Shown: piece after piece, positions 50,701 through 62,905 of the stretch
Layout: each line of letters opens with the position of its first letter
Numbering within the stretch: position 1 is the stretch's first letter
Source of the DNA: Tubulanus polymorphus
Taxonomy: Eukaryota; Nemertea; Palaeonemertea; Tubulaniformes; Tubulanidae
NCBI RefSeq assembly: GCF_964204645.1
Contig: NC_134025.1
Span: forward strand, 9,119,001 to 9,183,000
Reading direction: 5' to 3'
Length of the DNA stretch: 64,000 nucleotides
Program-made: the position numbers and the translations under genes
The notes under the pieces: generated by a model
Seen by the model: the letters and a program-made list of their open reading frames with translations, nothing else
Told to the model about the DNA's origin: nothing
Databases searched by the model: none

Positions 50701-53700
50701 GCTGCGATGAAATTTCTACCATTATTATCGGGTCTGGCGGAAGCTATTTGACATTGGTCCAGCTCATTATTCGACAATCATATCCAGAAAAGTCACACCT
50801 TTTTTTCTATGGTTGTGTTTTGAAGGTTCTGGGGCTATAATTTGATACCATTGTTTTGCGGTATCATAATTCACGTCGATCGAGTCACTTTTTTCATGAA
50901 TGTTACGGATTATAATGTTTCTTGAAGCACTCGATCACAAATACTTTAAGAATGATATCTTTGGCCTTTGGAAAATCTTCGGAAAAAATCTTATCGGTTG
51001 TTTCCGTTGTAAAGAGAATTTTGAAATTTTTACGACTGAAAATGTTCTTAAGATAATATTGATATTCTTGATCTTTGCGTGTATCTGTAATCGGATTGAT
51101 TTCGAGGGCTGTTCTTTATCATAGTCGGTGAATGATTCTCAAAGTCGGATTATGTTGTCGAGTAATAACTATAAACTAGTAACCTATGGCAATAACTGTT
51201 TCGCGACAACAACGTTTAGCGATCATCGTCGTCATCAACTTGGAAAAACAGTTTTCCATTTCACCGTGAAATTCGAGCAGCAGTAATAATTCACTTTCTG
51301 AAAAATGATGTACATCAGTTGCATGTTTTGATAGCGGTTACTATGGTTACTGAACCGTTCCAGCTTACCGTGTTACTATATTTGGTACTTTGTTTTCACT
51401 TCATACGGCAACATGTGTACGATTCTAAATTTATTTCATATGAAAATATAATGTGTGTAATTTCTCCTTGAGTAGTCGTACGTACTACCATATATATCTA
51501 TTTGTGATATTCGCTAAGTAATTATATAAATGGCTTGTTACGAAAATAACGGGAATTTTTTCGCTGCAAGCGCAAACACTTTTTTTCGACGATGCTGAAT
51601 TAAACTGGAGGGATCGGTTTCGAAACGCGTGTGTAGAAATAGATTCAAAGACAAACGCAAGGAAGGGTGATTGGATAACTTCTCAATGCCTCGTTGATTA
51701 ATCAGTTTTCGCCCGGTACGGTTTTGGTTAGGCGTGATAATGACGGGAAAATTCCTGCGAACATCTTTTCCGCTAAAAGTAATTGTGACCATTTCAAGAT
51801 ATTTATTGAAAATGCGGGGTATTATGTTTTCGAGATCCGAAATTATTGTCTTTAATCCAGTTTTGTCGTCCTTGTTATCGTTGATTCTAAGCCGATCTCA
51901 TGTCTATAGTTGTGTCTATAGTCGGTGAAATCATCGAGCGTTGTATATGCACGCGGGGATGAGCGTTCTTACCGAGAGAGAACCGGTCGATTGTCAAACA
52001 GTGGTAAATTCAATACGCGCGCTGTGTATATTAAAACGCTTCAATCGACGATCATCAGATTGAGAGGGACATCGTATTAAAACGAATCGCCCTTCACGTG
52101 CTCACACGTGTCTGCCGGTGCACCTGGTTATCGTGCACAGCTGGTTATTCATTTACCGTGTATGGAATGTACACTCCTAAACAAAGTCGATAAAAATCAA
52201 CCCCATACCAATAAAGCCCCATAGCCCTTCTATAGTCAGAATTTGAGTCAATAAGAGACATAAATTTTGCCAATTGTTATTATTGCGCTCAAATCTTGGC
52301 ATATTTTTACCTTCGTTAAACAATTGTAGAAAAATTTACCTCTGTTAGTTGTTTCTAATCTAACTAAATACTTCCTCTCTTTGTTTTGTAGAATACATAC
52401 GAAATTTGTGCAACGAGTCGAAAGAGAAAGCCGTACACTTGTTGATATCGCATTTACCGTTACTGGAACCGCGAAACAAAGACGCTAAATCTGAATATCT
52501 ACTTATTTTGCCGAAAATTCTTGCGCACTCGATCGAACACGGTATACACATCGAAGAAAGTCGGCAACTGCTTTCGTACGCGTTGATACATCCGGCTATA
52601 ACCGGCGACGAACGCGCCCAGTTTACGTTGTGGCTCAGTCGTTTGGAGGAAAGTTTCACATTCAGTATTCACCAGGCAAAATTCTCGCAGAACAATGTCC
52701 AAGAGATATCGCAGTGTGTGCAATTCATGGACGGTGACCAGTCCTACGCGCTCAGCGCAAACGGCTGGGGTGACCAGTCCGGTTCGCACGATTCCGGTAT
52801 AGCGGTGAGCGGCTCGGAATCGGGGAGTATGGTATCGTTGAATAACTTTAGTTTGAAATTACCGAATAATGGTGCTAGTAGTCAAAATGGTAGTGGCAGA
52901 CATCGGACATTACATTCCACGCTCTCGGCACCACCCGGATTATGCTCTACATCCAGTACGTATCTGTGTTTGTAATCGTGTCGTAGTTGAATTTCTGAGC
53001 CCTCGACATGGGGTCATCTTTAGAGGGGTCGATTTTTATGTGTGCACTTGTACAAGCGTTTACGTTTTACGACCCTTCGATACCTTAAAAACTTCTTAAT
53101 GGAAAATGCTTTTAGAGGGTCTTTAAAACTCCTTCAATTTGGAGAAACAGGCAATTAGAATTTTTAAACGTTTTACAGGAAATAGACTATGCCTAATTCT
53201 GTACAGTTAGTACCAGGATTTGTTGCCCAATTAGGCAGTTACCGAATTAGAAAGGATAGCATTTGCTTAGAACACCTACAAAACCACCTAATTAAATTCA
53301 GATGCTCGCTGAAAATTTGAAAATCACTTGAAGACTCCTTTAGCTCCTTTAGCTGAAGAATGACAGATCCGTAGGGACTCTTGTCTAATCAATCATAATT
53401 GAAGAATTCTTGAAAATAGGACTTGTTTCGATTAAAACCATGTTTTTCCATCCTCTTCAGATCATAGTGCGGAGAATCAGGGCAATCTCAGTGGTCATAT
53501 GGCGTTAAGACAAACCGTCAGTAATCCAGTTCCATTAGGCAGTAACAGTAACCAGTGGTTGAACACGCCAGATGCAACCAGCCGTCCTCGTTCAGCGTCT
53601 CATGATTTCACTTCATCACTGTCTCCGCAAAGTACGTCGTCCTCGAGCAGCGACCTGCAGGATGAAAACCAACCGCAGAAGAAAATCACTTTCCTCGACG

Positions 53701-56700
53701 AAGGAAGTGGTATGCGAGGTCAGTACTACTTTCATGTTTATGGTCACGTGCTTAGCTCTTTGTTACATGTATCATAATAACATGCTCATGTATGCATAAT
53801 GACATTTAAATGGTTCTTGTGACATGTGCGTCAACCCTGTTCATATTGATTGGACTATGGACTAGATATAGGTTTATTTCCTCCAATTTGTTGCTCTGAT
53901 TTACTAACCAAGTTTGATAATTTTGATGTATAATTAGTACAGATGATATGTATATATTTAATGCGTAAGGGTGATTTTGTAATATACTTGTCCTACTTTT
54001 CATCTGTATGTTTCATATCTCGTGCGTACTTGAAAAGGATATATAATTTTTTCTGGTTGTCCTCTCGCATAGCTAGTCCTAGATTTAAAAACAGTTTCAT
54101 AATTATATTCGCCAACAATGTAGCATTAATGCCAACAACATGAACTCAATGCTCATTGAGCATGTCTCTGATGCTTGGAACATGATATATATGGCCAAAT
54201 GAAGCCTGAATAAAGACTAAATATGCAAGTAAGGCCTGATGCCTATGTTTAGGGGTCGATTACATAATTGTCATAATTGGACAGTTGAAAAGGTCTATTT
54301 AGTAATGTATATTGTAATTGTTTTGATTCGTTTTGGATTTGTGTCAGCTCCAGTCAGTACAGTTATTACTACACGCAGTATTGAACATTTATATAGACTT
54401 ATTGTGTATTATTGACATTTCCTTTGCCTCGTGCTATTTTATTTCCTGTTATTATGAGAATATCAATCATTGCAGTGTTTACAGTAGCTTCGCCAAATTA
54501 TACAGATATAAGACCTATATTTTTGTATATATATATCTTTCAAAATTCGTAGACTTCAGCAAAAAAAACATCCATTACATTTACTATATTTGGTGAAATT
54601 GGCAGTTCACTATGTTGTTTGTTTTTTTTCCGTCAATGTTTACCTATCGCTGGGCATAATGAGTTGCCATGGATTCGTGCAAATAAACACAAACATCAGC
54701 AACACATGCACTCACATATAGAAATCAATTCAATACATCGAGATGTTGTGTAAACAAAGCAATCCATGGAAACTGCGTTGTTGAATTTCCCAAATATGCT
54801 ATAAACAGTCTATTTCAGTACCACAGGGCATAATAGATTATTGTTTAGCTGTTGTGATGTTGTTGCTGTTGAACATATTGCTAGGTGTTTAATGGCGTTT
54901 AGAATATATTTTGCCAATTCCCAGTTTGGAACCGATGTCCTCGTTATGGTGGCATTACTGTTTTCACAGTGTTTTTGCCTGTATCACTGGCATTCGGCCA
55001 GTTTTATGAGAAACATGTAATCAAATTTATTCAGTACCCATCTTCCATGTTGTAATTTCATTAGCTGTTTCTGCCGTTGTCAGCGCGATCAATAATAGTA
55101 TTAATGCTCAGTCCCTTGTTGATCGTTTTCTGGTGAAACATGAAAATGAAATCGTCGGTTTGGGGATATGACATATAGGGCTACATTGAAGAAGTAATAT
55201 TTCTGATGATGCTGATGATGGATTGAATATATATATGTATATACTTGTACTTTTAAGAACCGGAATAATGCCAACGTGGCTGATAATCAATTGGCGACTA
55301 TATTCCTCTGATAAAAATTTATAACAGGTCTGTTATGTGCCTAATTGCTTAGTGTTGAAATAGTTAATTCACTGATAGCTTGAACTGACCCATTGAATAT
55401 TGATGAATTATCATGAAGCCCACTGCTCATATGACCAGTGTACATTAAGCTTTGTGATTTAGCTTGTATTATCTTGTGTATTTCTGGGAATTAAATCAAC
55501 AATGGTCCTCGGGTACATTCACTCTTGAAGTCTGGGGAAACACGATGGCCATAGGGCTCAGAAAAATGTTTATGAAAGGAATTTGATCAAACTTGGTAGT
55601 TATGTTCTATCTCTTTACTGCTTTGCAGATGTACCTGGCTGGTTGAAAGGACTTCGACTTCACAAATATTCGTATCTATTCCAACATTTGACGTATGAAG
55701 AGATGCTCGGGATAACCGAAGAATGGCTTGAACTACAGGTAAAAAACCATTTGATGGCAGTAAAAATGTCTAAACATGTTGCAATATCACCAAATCCAGT
55801 CTTAACTTTTTCTTTTTTGAATTCAGAACGTAACAAAAGGTGCTCGAAACAAAATCATCATAAGTGTCAAGAAGTTGAGGGAACGTCACGAGATGCTAGA
55901 AACTCTAGAGAAGGTAAGTTCAAATGATGGTTCTTCGCGTATAAATGATGAAGCAAAGCGCATAATCTGACTTGCACGCTACAATCGTGAAATTAAGTTT
56001 GATGTCGGGTATTTTTTCAGGATATCGTCGACGGAGGTAACCTGAAACCAGCTCTCACTGAAATTAAGTCTTTGTTAATGACTCCTTTGAAGATGTATTC
56101 ACAACCAAAAACTGAAGACGACTCGACGCCTACGAGTTCAACTACAACGACCGATTCTGATTCAATTCCCGAAGCGGACTTACCCGGACAGTTTACTCGA
56201 GTTCTCGGAAAAGGTATTAAAGATACGGTCATGACTCTATTGTTTATTAGCTTGCCATTGATGAAATCAACTGTCTACTCTCTATTGTCATGACCTGGTT
56301 TGCTCTCTTAACCTGGTCGTTAATGCGTGTACCTTTCAATTGCATCAACCCCAGGTTAAAGTTCATAGAACCAGCCCTTTAAGTTTTAATGTGGTCCTAA
56401 AAACTTTATATTTCTCGTTTCAGTCTGTACTCAGCTTCTGGTTGCCAGACAGTTGGATGATGACAGTTGTAGTTTGTATCTACAGTGTTTGGACAGGTGT
56501 ATCAATCATGAGGTAAATTTGCTTTTCTAAATCACACGTTGAGAGGCGTGGTTTCTAGATGGCAAAAACCCCTATGATTATAATGTTCTGAATTATTTTT
56601 CAGGCATTTACTCAAAAGCAGAAAAAGCTGATGTTCACTTGGATCCAACAGATACAACAAATCTGGCATCCTTCTCAGAAATTCATGATTGAACGTCACA

Positions 56701-57619
56701 GGAAAAAGTAAGTTTTTCCACCCTACTATCGAGAAAGTTTTTCGTATTTAGCAATTTTGATAATATGAATTTGTATTTCAGTTGGGGCTCAACATTTCCG
56801 ATTGGACTAAGCGTTCGTGGTTCGCGTGGGCCTGTCAAGTACCAAAGTTGTAAACCAGGTGGCACTCCACAGTGTCAGTGGACTTTCAAGCGGGCGAGTC
56901 CGGCGAATGTTCTCACGGCCATTGCTCCACAGCCATTACAGAAAAACAATTCTCTGAATACTTACGTCACAAGATCTATCACTGAGGTATCTATTATCAT
57001 AACTTTCATAAAAGTGCAGTAACCAAATAGCCAATATGCAGCCTCGCCTATAGCAAAAGTTTCACTTGTTTCTGTTACTGCTTCAGTGCTGTCAGCAATC
57101 TACAGTTGAAAGTTGTTTATCTTTCAGTTTTCTGTTTTTGAACTTTCTTTGTATATCTCTAATAATCTATTCATTGTTTGATTTTCAGACTAAACGTCAG
57201 TTGGAACGAACTCAATCAGCGCCCAGTACTTGGGGTAATACTGCAAATTTGTCCTTGCCACTCAAATCAGGTAGGAAACTAATACTTGTAATAAAACTCC
57301 TGTGCTTTGTGCGTCGAACTTGGGTCTTGTATGAATGCATATTTTGGTTGGAATCGATGTTAAACGATATCCTAATTTTATAATTCAGGGGAATTCTCAG
57401 CTACAGAAGAGATTAATGCTCGTCTTGACTCTCTCTGTCTCAGTATGACCGAACATGCTTTGGGAGGATTAGGTGAGTTGATTTGATATAGTTCTAAAGG
57501 ATCTTGGATCTTCCATTGCTATTAATAGCATTTCTTTCCGCTGCATTGTTGTCTGGAGAACTAAAATTGTTACTATTTTTCTATTTTTAGATGGCATGGA
57601 CCGTGGGTCAACTTTCTAA
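46600..57619 (+). CDS. SAMD4A: Smaug (SAMD4) RNA-binding translational repressor
   Basis: Twelve exons: 46600-46864, 52392-52955, 53461-53718, 55629-55738, 55827-55913, 56021-56213, 56424-56512, 56604-56707, 56782-56986, 57189-57270, 57389-57472, 57591-57619, giving 689 aa. The N-terminal Smaug similarity regions include [20 protein letters not shown] and the helical block around 99-175 ([24 protein letters not shown]). The SAM domain (about 363-428: [27 protein letters not shown]) has the basic surface that recognises hairpin loops in target mRNAs. A PHAT-like helical region follows (about 480-556, [19 protein letters not shown]). The C-terminus ends [16 protein letters not shown], the family hallmark. 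Smaug recruits deadenylase and repressors to maternal and synaptic mRNAs. The ATG at 46600 is the first in frame; Met20 (46657) lies nearer the vertebrate start. A single invertebrate gene would correspond to both SAMD4A and SAMD4B. Confidence 0.96.
46865..52391 (+). other. Smaug intron 1 (5.5 kb)
   Basis: No coding exon is seen. It carries a (TA)n tract at 47678-47732 and a (GGT)n run at 50568-50588. The short frames in this intron are random or repeat-derived. Confidence 0.6.
47678..47732. repeat. (TA)n microsatellite
   Basis: About 27 uninterrupted TA/AT dinucleotides within Smaug intron 1. Translation gives only a YIYI run, so the open frames overlapping it are artefacts. Confidence 0.95.
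53098..53384. repeat. Interspersed repeat (copy 2) in Smaug intron 2
   Basis: Diverged collinear partner of 532-893. Shared pieces include AAACTCCTT, AGGCAATTAGAA, AGACTATGCCTAAT, ATTTGTTGCCCAATTA and GATCCGTAGGGAC. It is shorter than copy 1, mostly through internal gaps. Confidence 0.7.
56292..56380. mobile_element. Short foldback element in a Smaug intron
   Basis: Left GACCTGGTTTGCTCTCTTAACC and right GGTTAAAGTTCATAGAACCAGCCC show the same kind of ends and spacing as the other ~100 bp hairpin units in the window; this copy is degenerate. Confidence 0.4.
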
Positions 57620-58376
57620 GTAAAACAAGTCAAAAATAAGATTCAACAGATGCTGCCATTGAAAATAGGCTTTTTTTTTCGGTTTTACTAGAAGTTTTTG
57701 TTGCTCAGAAAGAGATTCATACTGATACTGATATTACCGGTACATTGAAATGATGGCTGTATTGAAAGAAGGGAATGGTGTGGAGTGCGGATAAAATGAA
57801 CCCATGTGGAAGATGAGGATATTTGGTTTTTGGAAACAAATTGTAGTAGATATATTCTACTATTTTCTGATGTATAACATTACTATTCTGTTAACGAATA
57901 TCACCTAATATGTAAACGGCATTTAATTGTTGTGGGAATTGTTTGTAATTTGTGTATTTTTGAGAGTGTGATGAGATATCTGATGATGTGGTTATAGCTG
58001 TGCGGCACTTGCCTTCTCCAGTCAAACTGCTCTTCATGTTTCGAAGAAATACTGAATTCAAGTGCCTTAATGGATAAGCTCTCTAACCATTTACGTATTA
58101 GACAACGCATCGTATATAATACTCAAGAAAAAACGTGATTCCAATCAATATTTTCATAATTTCCGTTATTATCTGAAATTTTGAAAACGTGCGGATGACA
58201 AACATCCTGAAAAAATACTTTGTGGAAACTTCAACTTTGAATCGCTAGTTCAATCCAGTCTTCATAGAATTATGGTACACCTATTGGTTATTTTATAATA
58301 GTTCTCAAACTACAAATAACGACCAGAAAAGGTCATTACCGATCAAATGAACAAAGATTATAGCCAGTATTACTAT

Positions 58377-58402
58377 TATATATATATATATATATATATA
58401 TT
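58377..58402. repeat. (TA)n microsatellite
   Basis: About 12 TA dinucleotides immediately left of the pogo-like element at 58409-58548. Confidence 0.85.
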
Positions 58403-58408
58403 TATGTA

Positions 58409-58548
58409 CAGTAACCCTCGCCTAACTTGGACATACTGGGATCGGGAAACTTGGTCCGAGGTAAGCAAAGTCCGAGTTAACAATCGGAAAATACGTTAGA
58501 AAGTCAGAAAATGATTTCATTTTTGTCCAAGTTCGGTGAGGTCCACTG
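58409..58548. mobile_element. pogo/Tigger-like non-autonomous element
   Basis: 140 bp, starting CAGTAACCCTCGCC and ending GGTGAGGTCCACTG, with TA on both sides (58407-58408 and 58549-58550). Internal CTTGGACATACTGGG and GGTCCGAGG/CCAAGTTCGG pieces pair loosely. CAG-ends with TA target sites fit the pogo/Tigger branch of Tc1/mariner. Confidence 0.62.
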
Positions 58549-59224
58549 TATATTTATTACTCTATCCTCTTTATTGGTAGTGATTTCTATTGTACATGAG
58601 GCATGCGAAGTGTGCATGTTTTTCAATTATGTCTGGAAATTTAAGTTTAAACAAATCCAAAACGATTTCGATTTTTCGCCGAGTTTTTCGACACTAGGTG
58701 TTCACACCGAGGTTATAGCTATTACATAATATTCTTTTACGCCGGGCCAATGATGATGTTATTCTGCTGTTCTTGGTGCCATATATTTTCAGTCAAATTT
58801 CCTCGATGCATTTATATATTTAAAGACATTTACGCGGATATATTTAAAGACATTTCAATTCGGATACGTTGTGAAGGGATGCAGGTCAACCTTAACTTAG
58901 AAACGGTCGCATTGACTTGTACTTTGATGACAAAAGATCAAGAAGACTTCTTTTTCTGAATTCAGTTAGCTTACTCCATCGCATTAGCTTTGTCAGTCCA
59001 CTTTACGATTTCTGGCCACAAATGAAAACGGAAGAATTGTCCTCATGCTGGACATGATATAACTTTGTAACCTAGGCAACCTTGTAACAATGATGATGTT
59101 TTTCTATGAATGTTTGTATATACACTGCTGAGCAATCGTATAACTCAGAACATTTCTATTCTGTCGAGCCTCGATTTGTCACTGGTGACGATATCGTGGT
59201 CTAATACCCGACTGAATATTTACT

Positions 59225-59231
<7 letters not shown>

Positions 59232-59259
<28 letters not shown>

Positions 59260-59260
59260 C
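59232..59260. repeat. (CA)n microsatellite
   Basis: About 13 CA dinucleotides following a TATATA stretch, in the Smaug downstream region. Confidence 0.9.
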
Positions 59261-62200
59261 GTTGTGACCTATTGGTAATGATACAAGTGATGGACGTAAT
59301 TATGCATGCTTTGTTATTCACATACTACTGTGCTGTATATAAAAGATGGCTGTTGATGATAATGCTGGTGATAAAACCAAAGTATGAAACCAAAAATGTT
59401 TATCTTGTTGATGAAATGTTTTTTTTTTTCTTATTAAAGAAAAGCAATTATGAAACTGATAGATGGTGCTTCAATTGATACGTTATTACATAAAGCCAGT
59501 TTGTATTTTACTTCGGTCATCGTAAAAAATTGATGTTTAAGATATTTGTTGTTTTCTCACCGGTTACTATGGCAACTGGAGGAAAAATGAATTGTTATGG
59601 CAACGTGATACCTCGTCATTTGGTCCAAGGAAAAAACATCCATTTGATGATCGTGATGAAAAAATTATTATCCATAGGCGTAAAGAATATTGTCTATGAT
59701 GATTTAAAGATAATCATAGTGAAAGAGAAAGTAAGATTCTAGATGAATATTTTTTTTGGAATTTTGTGTTCTAGGACCTAATTCCCATAGTGAGCATGTC
59801 TTTCACCTGTCGCTGTAAGGATACAGCTTTTCGGTTAACTGTTGTGTATATATTGTGCTATATCTTGTGTTTTCATTTCTGACTGGGTCAGGAGAAATTT
59901 TTGAATACGTGTTATTTGTGTTGCCTAGGATACAGTTTTTACAGGTTATGGCGTAGAGAAAATGATGTGAAATCTTTTTTGCAAAATCATCTGGGCATTG
60001 GCATATTTTGCTGTCTTATGAATACATTTGATTTAAGATTTACTGCGAAACCATGTTCCCTATGAATGTCAAATACCGGTACGCTTCTAGCAAATGCTAC
60101 CGGACATTTTCAATATCATATATCCAGAGATGACTCGTGACAGTATTACGTATTAATTTGCAGCTTTTCATTTTGATCGAAATACCAAACTTAGCCGTAT
60201 TTGTTTTCACCTAGATGCCTAATATGACGATCGTTGCAACAAAAAACGCAGTTGTAACTGATATATTTTGATAATTTATCTCTTGAGATAATGTCATTAA
60301 TGACAAGTTGTTCCATGTAATAAGAAAGATGAGTTAAGTGGCATTTATGAATTAAGTGTTATATTTCGCTTTTTGGAATTGCGCGTAAATAACTGTAACT
60401 TGATTGTTGTGAATACAAAGAATATTTGCATTTACTGGACAAACTACACAAAAAAAACATACTTTATTCACCTAATTGGCGTACCAGAATTTGACGGATT
60501 ATTTTATGAGCTTTTGTAAATAGGTATTAATATGCGGCTTATCGATTAATGTTTTATTTGTACCAAATCCATGGGATATGGCTAAAAAGGTGTTTGTTTT
60601 TTTACTTATCCGAGGATGTCTTGTCTGAGTACCAGTCCAGGGTTTCACTCTTTCGTTTGTTCTTGCTTCATCTCCTGAATGAAAATAAGACTGTTGTCAT
60701 AATTTTCAAAATACCACACCTAAATGTAGATTGTAATCTGATGTTCGATTGAGGTTTAACCGGACTAGGTGTACAGAATGTAATTTACGATAACTTGGGC
60801 TTAAGATATCAGGGAGTTAGTATAGATATATTTTGGTTATTCTCAGTTATGTTATCTAGCAATTTTGAGTTAGGTATCCATTATCCCTGGTAAAAGATGT
60901 GATGTGCAAGAATAGGAGTGCAACAATGCAAATGAACAATGTGATACAATGAAAATATTTTTTCATTTCATTTGTTGAAAATTTTTTCCATCTAAGGAGG
61001 GCTAGACATACATTATTGCAAAATATGATAATCAAGGGTGTGATTAAGTTGTGTAGTTAGGGTAAATGCGAATCAAGAAATGAATGATTATGAATAAGTT
61101 TTTTTTTCGTGCAATACGCTTTTAGTTAATTCTACGTTAATTTCTGTGCAATTTGAATTTAAAGACTTAACTCTTCTTGAACATGGTACAGCGGTTAAAC
61201 ACGTATTAGATAGATGGATAGATAGTTTTGCTTTTTAAAATGATGGTGGTGGTGGAATTCAGCAAGTTTGTGCTGCTGTCCTAAGAATGAGGACCAAATG
61301 TTTTAGTTAATACAGATATAACACATTTAGTAGGTGTGGTTCTAGTAAATGTTTCGATTTCAAGAACAAGCAGTTCATTCGGTATCGTAGACGGATATCC
61401 TCAGATAAAGGGCGATTATTGGTGTTTGTTGCTTTCGTTTCATAGTTCTGTTGCTTATGTTGTTTTCAATGGAAACTAGTGTGTGTTTTGTATCTATAAT
61501 GATGTAATTATTGTCTTGAACGAGATGTTGTTGACTAAAAAAATAATCACAAATTATATCCGAGCACGTATGAACAGCTACAGTGTGTGTACTTCGCTTA
61601 CTGTGTGTAGTATTTCGACCACCTTGGCTTCAGTTAATCAAAGGGAAATCTGCACGGACATTGTTAAGCATATTGTTACGAAGATGTTTTGTGTCCTAAA
61701 GTACTGTGTATTAGTTATATGCGTTTTCGTTCATGAATCGTGTTGTATTGTTTTGTTGATTTTTTGGTCAGAAATAACTGCACCTGTAATGTTAGTCGGG
61801 TCATAATTTGGAATTGTTAAGCAATTCATCGAATGATTATATTGGAAAAAAAACAAAATTTGAACTGATTTCTCGAAGATGTCCAACTAGAATATTCGGT
61901 TTAGTTGCTGTTGTATTTTGATGACATGTTTTCTATGTGTTGCACCAGTAAAATTGATAATTACCAGTAAAACTGAACTAATTTATTAAGATGACCTTGT
62001 CTTGAAATTGGCATCTGATCTTGGAACACCCTGAAACGCACATGTTTTGACTAACTAATCATCAGGTACTTATTTATCATATTGTAATCGGTGTCATATA
62101 GGCCTTTGTTGAATTACCGTCCAACAAAAAATTATTAAGTTCAATGTCAGTCAAATACGGTTAGCACTGATGTTACGAATATATAGAAGTACATTATGTA

Positions 62201-62790
62201 GTCTATTGCAAGTTGTGATCAGGGATACAGTTTTTTTCTTCTCTGCTTTTTACTCGTTGGTTCACCCTGATTTACCAAATTGTGGTTGGTTCAGTGAAAC
62301 ACATCAGGTTTAGTTTTAATAATATTTTCATAACAGTCGTCGAATAAGGATTGCGAAACGTTTGTTTTATTTTGATTAGTACAACAACATCTCGAGACAA
62401 TTTAGGAGACATTCAATGCAGTCTAGAATCTAGATAAGTAATCATCTACTTTTTCGAATATATGGAAAATTATTATGGATGATGAAAATCTTTTTGTAGA
62501 AACCCAGAAAAAATATCTAAATGGTAGTTTTATAGAGCAAGCACTGCCGGAACAGTGAATTGATTTTTACGGAATGATATTTTTATTTTTGGTTTGAGAA
62601 AAACTCGTTAAAAATTTCAAGCGAGGGATGTTGCAATACATTATCATTATTACTATTTTTATTATTATTATTATTACTCGTGATTTTGTTGAGGTGCGTT
62701 GCTTTCAGGGAAAAATAACATAGGATGGTAGTATGGTTTTCAATACAACAAAGATCTAGAAAGTCATGAAATAGTTGTTTTGTTAAAGCA

Positions 62791-62905
62791 GCAGGACCAA
62801 TTCCACAGTTCTAAATATGGTACGTTGAATCACAGGTTTAGAAATACGAGTCACTTAGTCTCTTAAGAATTTAACTTGAATTGACGACTGTGGAACAGGG
62901 TCCAG
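62791..62905. mobile_element. Short foldback element, CAATTCCACAGTTCT type
   Basis: Begins GCAGGACCAATTCCACAGTT and ends GACTGTGGAACAGGGTCC, imperfect reverse complements. The ends closely resemble those of 15201-15316, 47 kb away. Confidence 0.58.
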
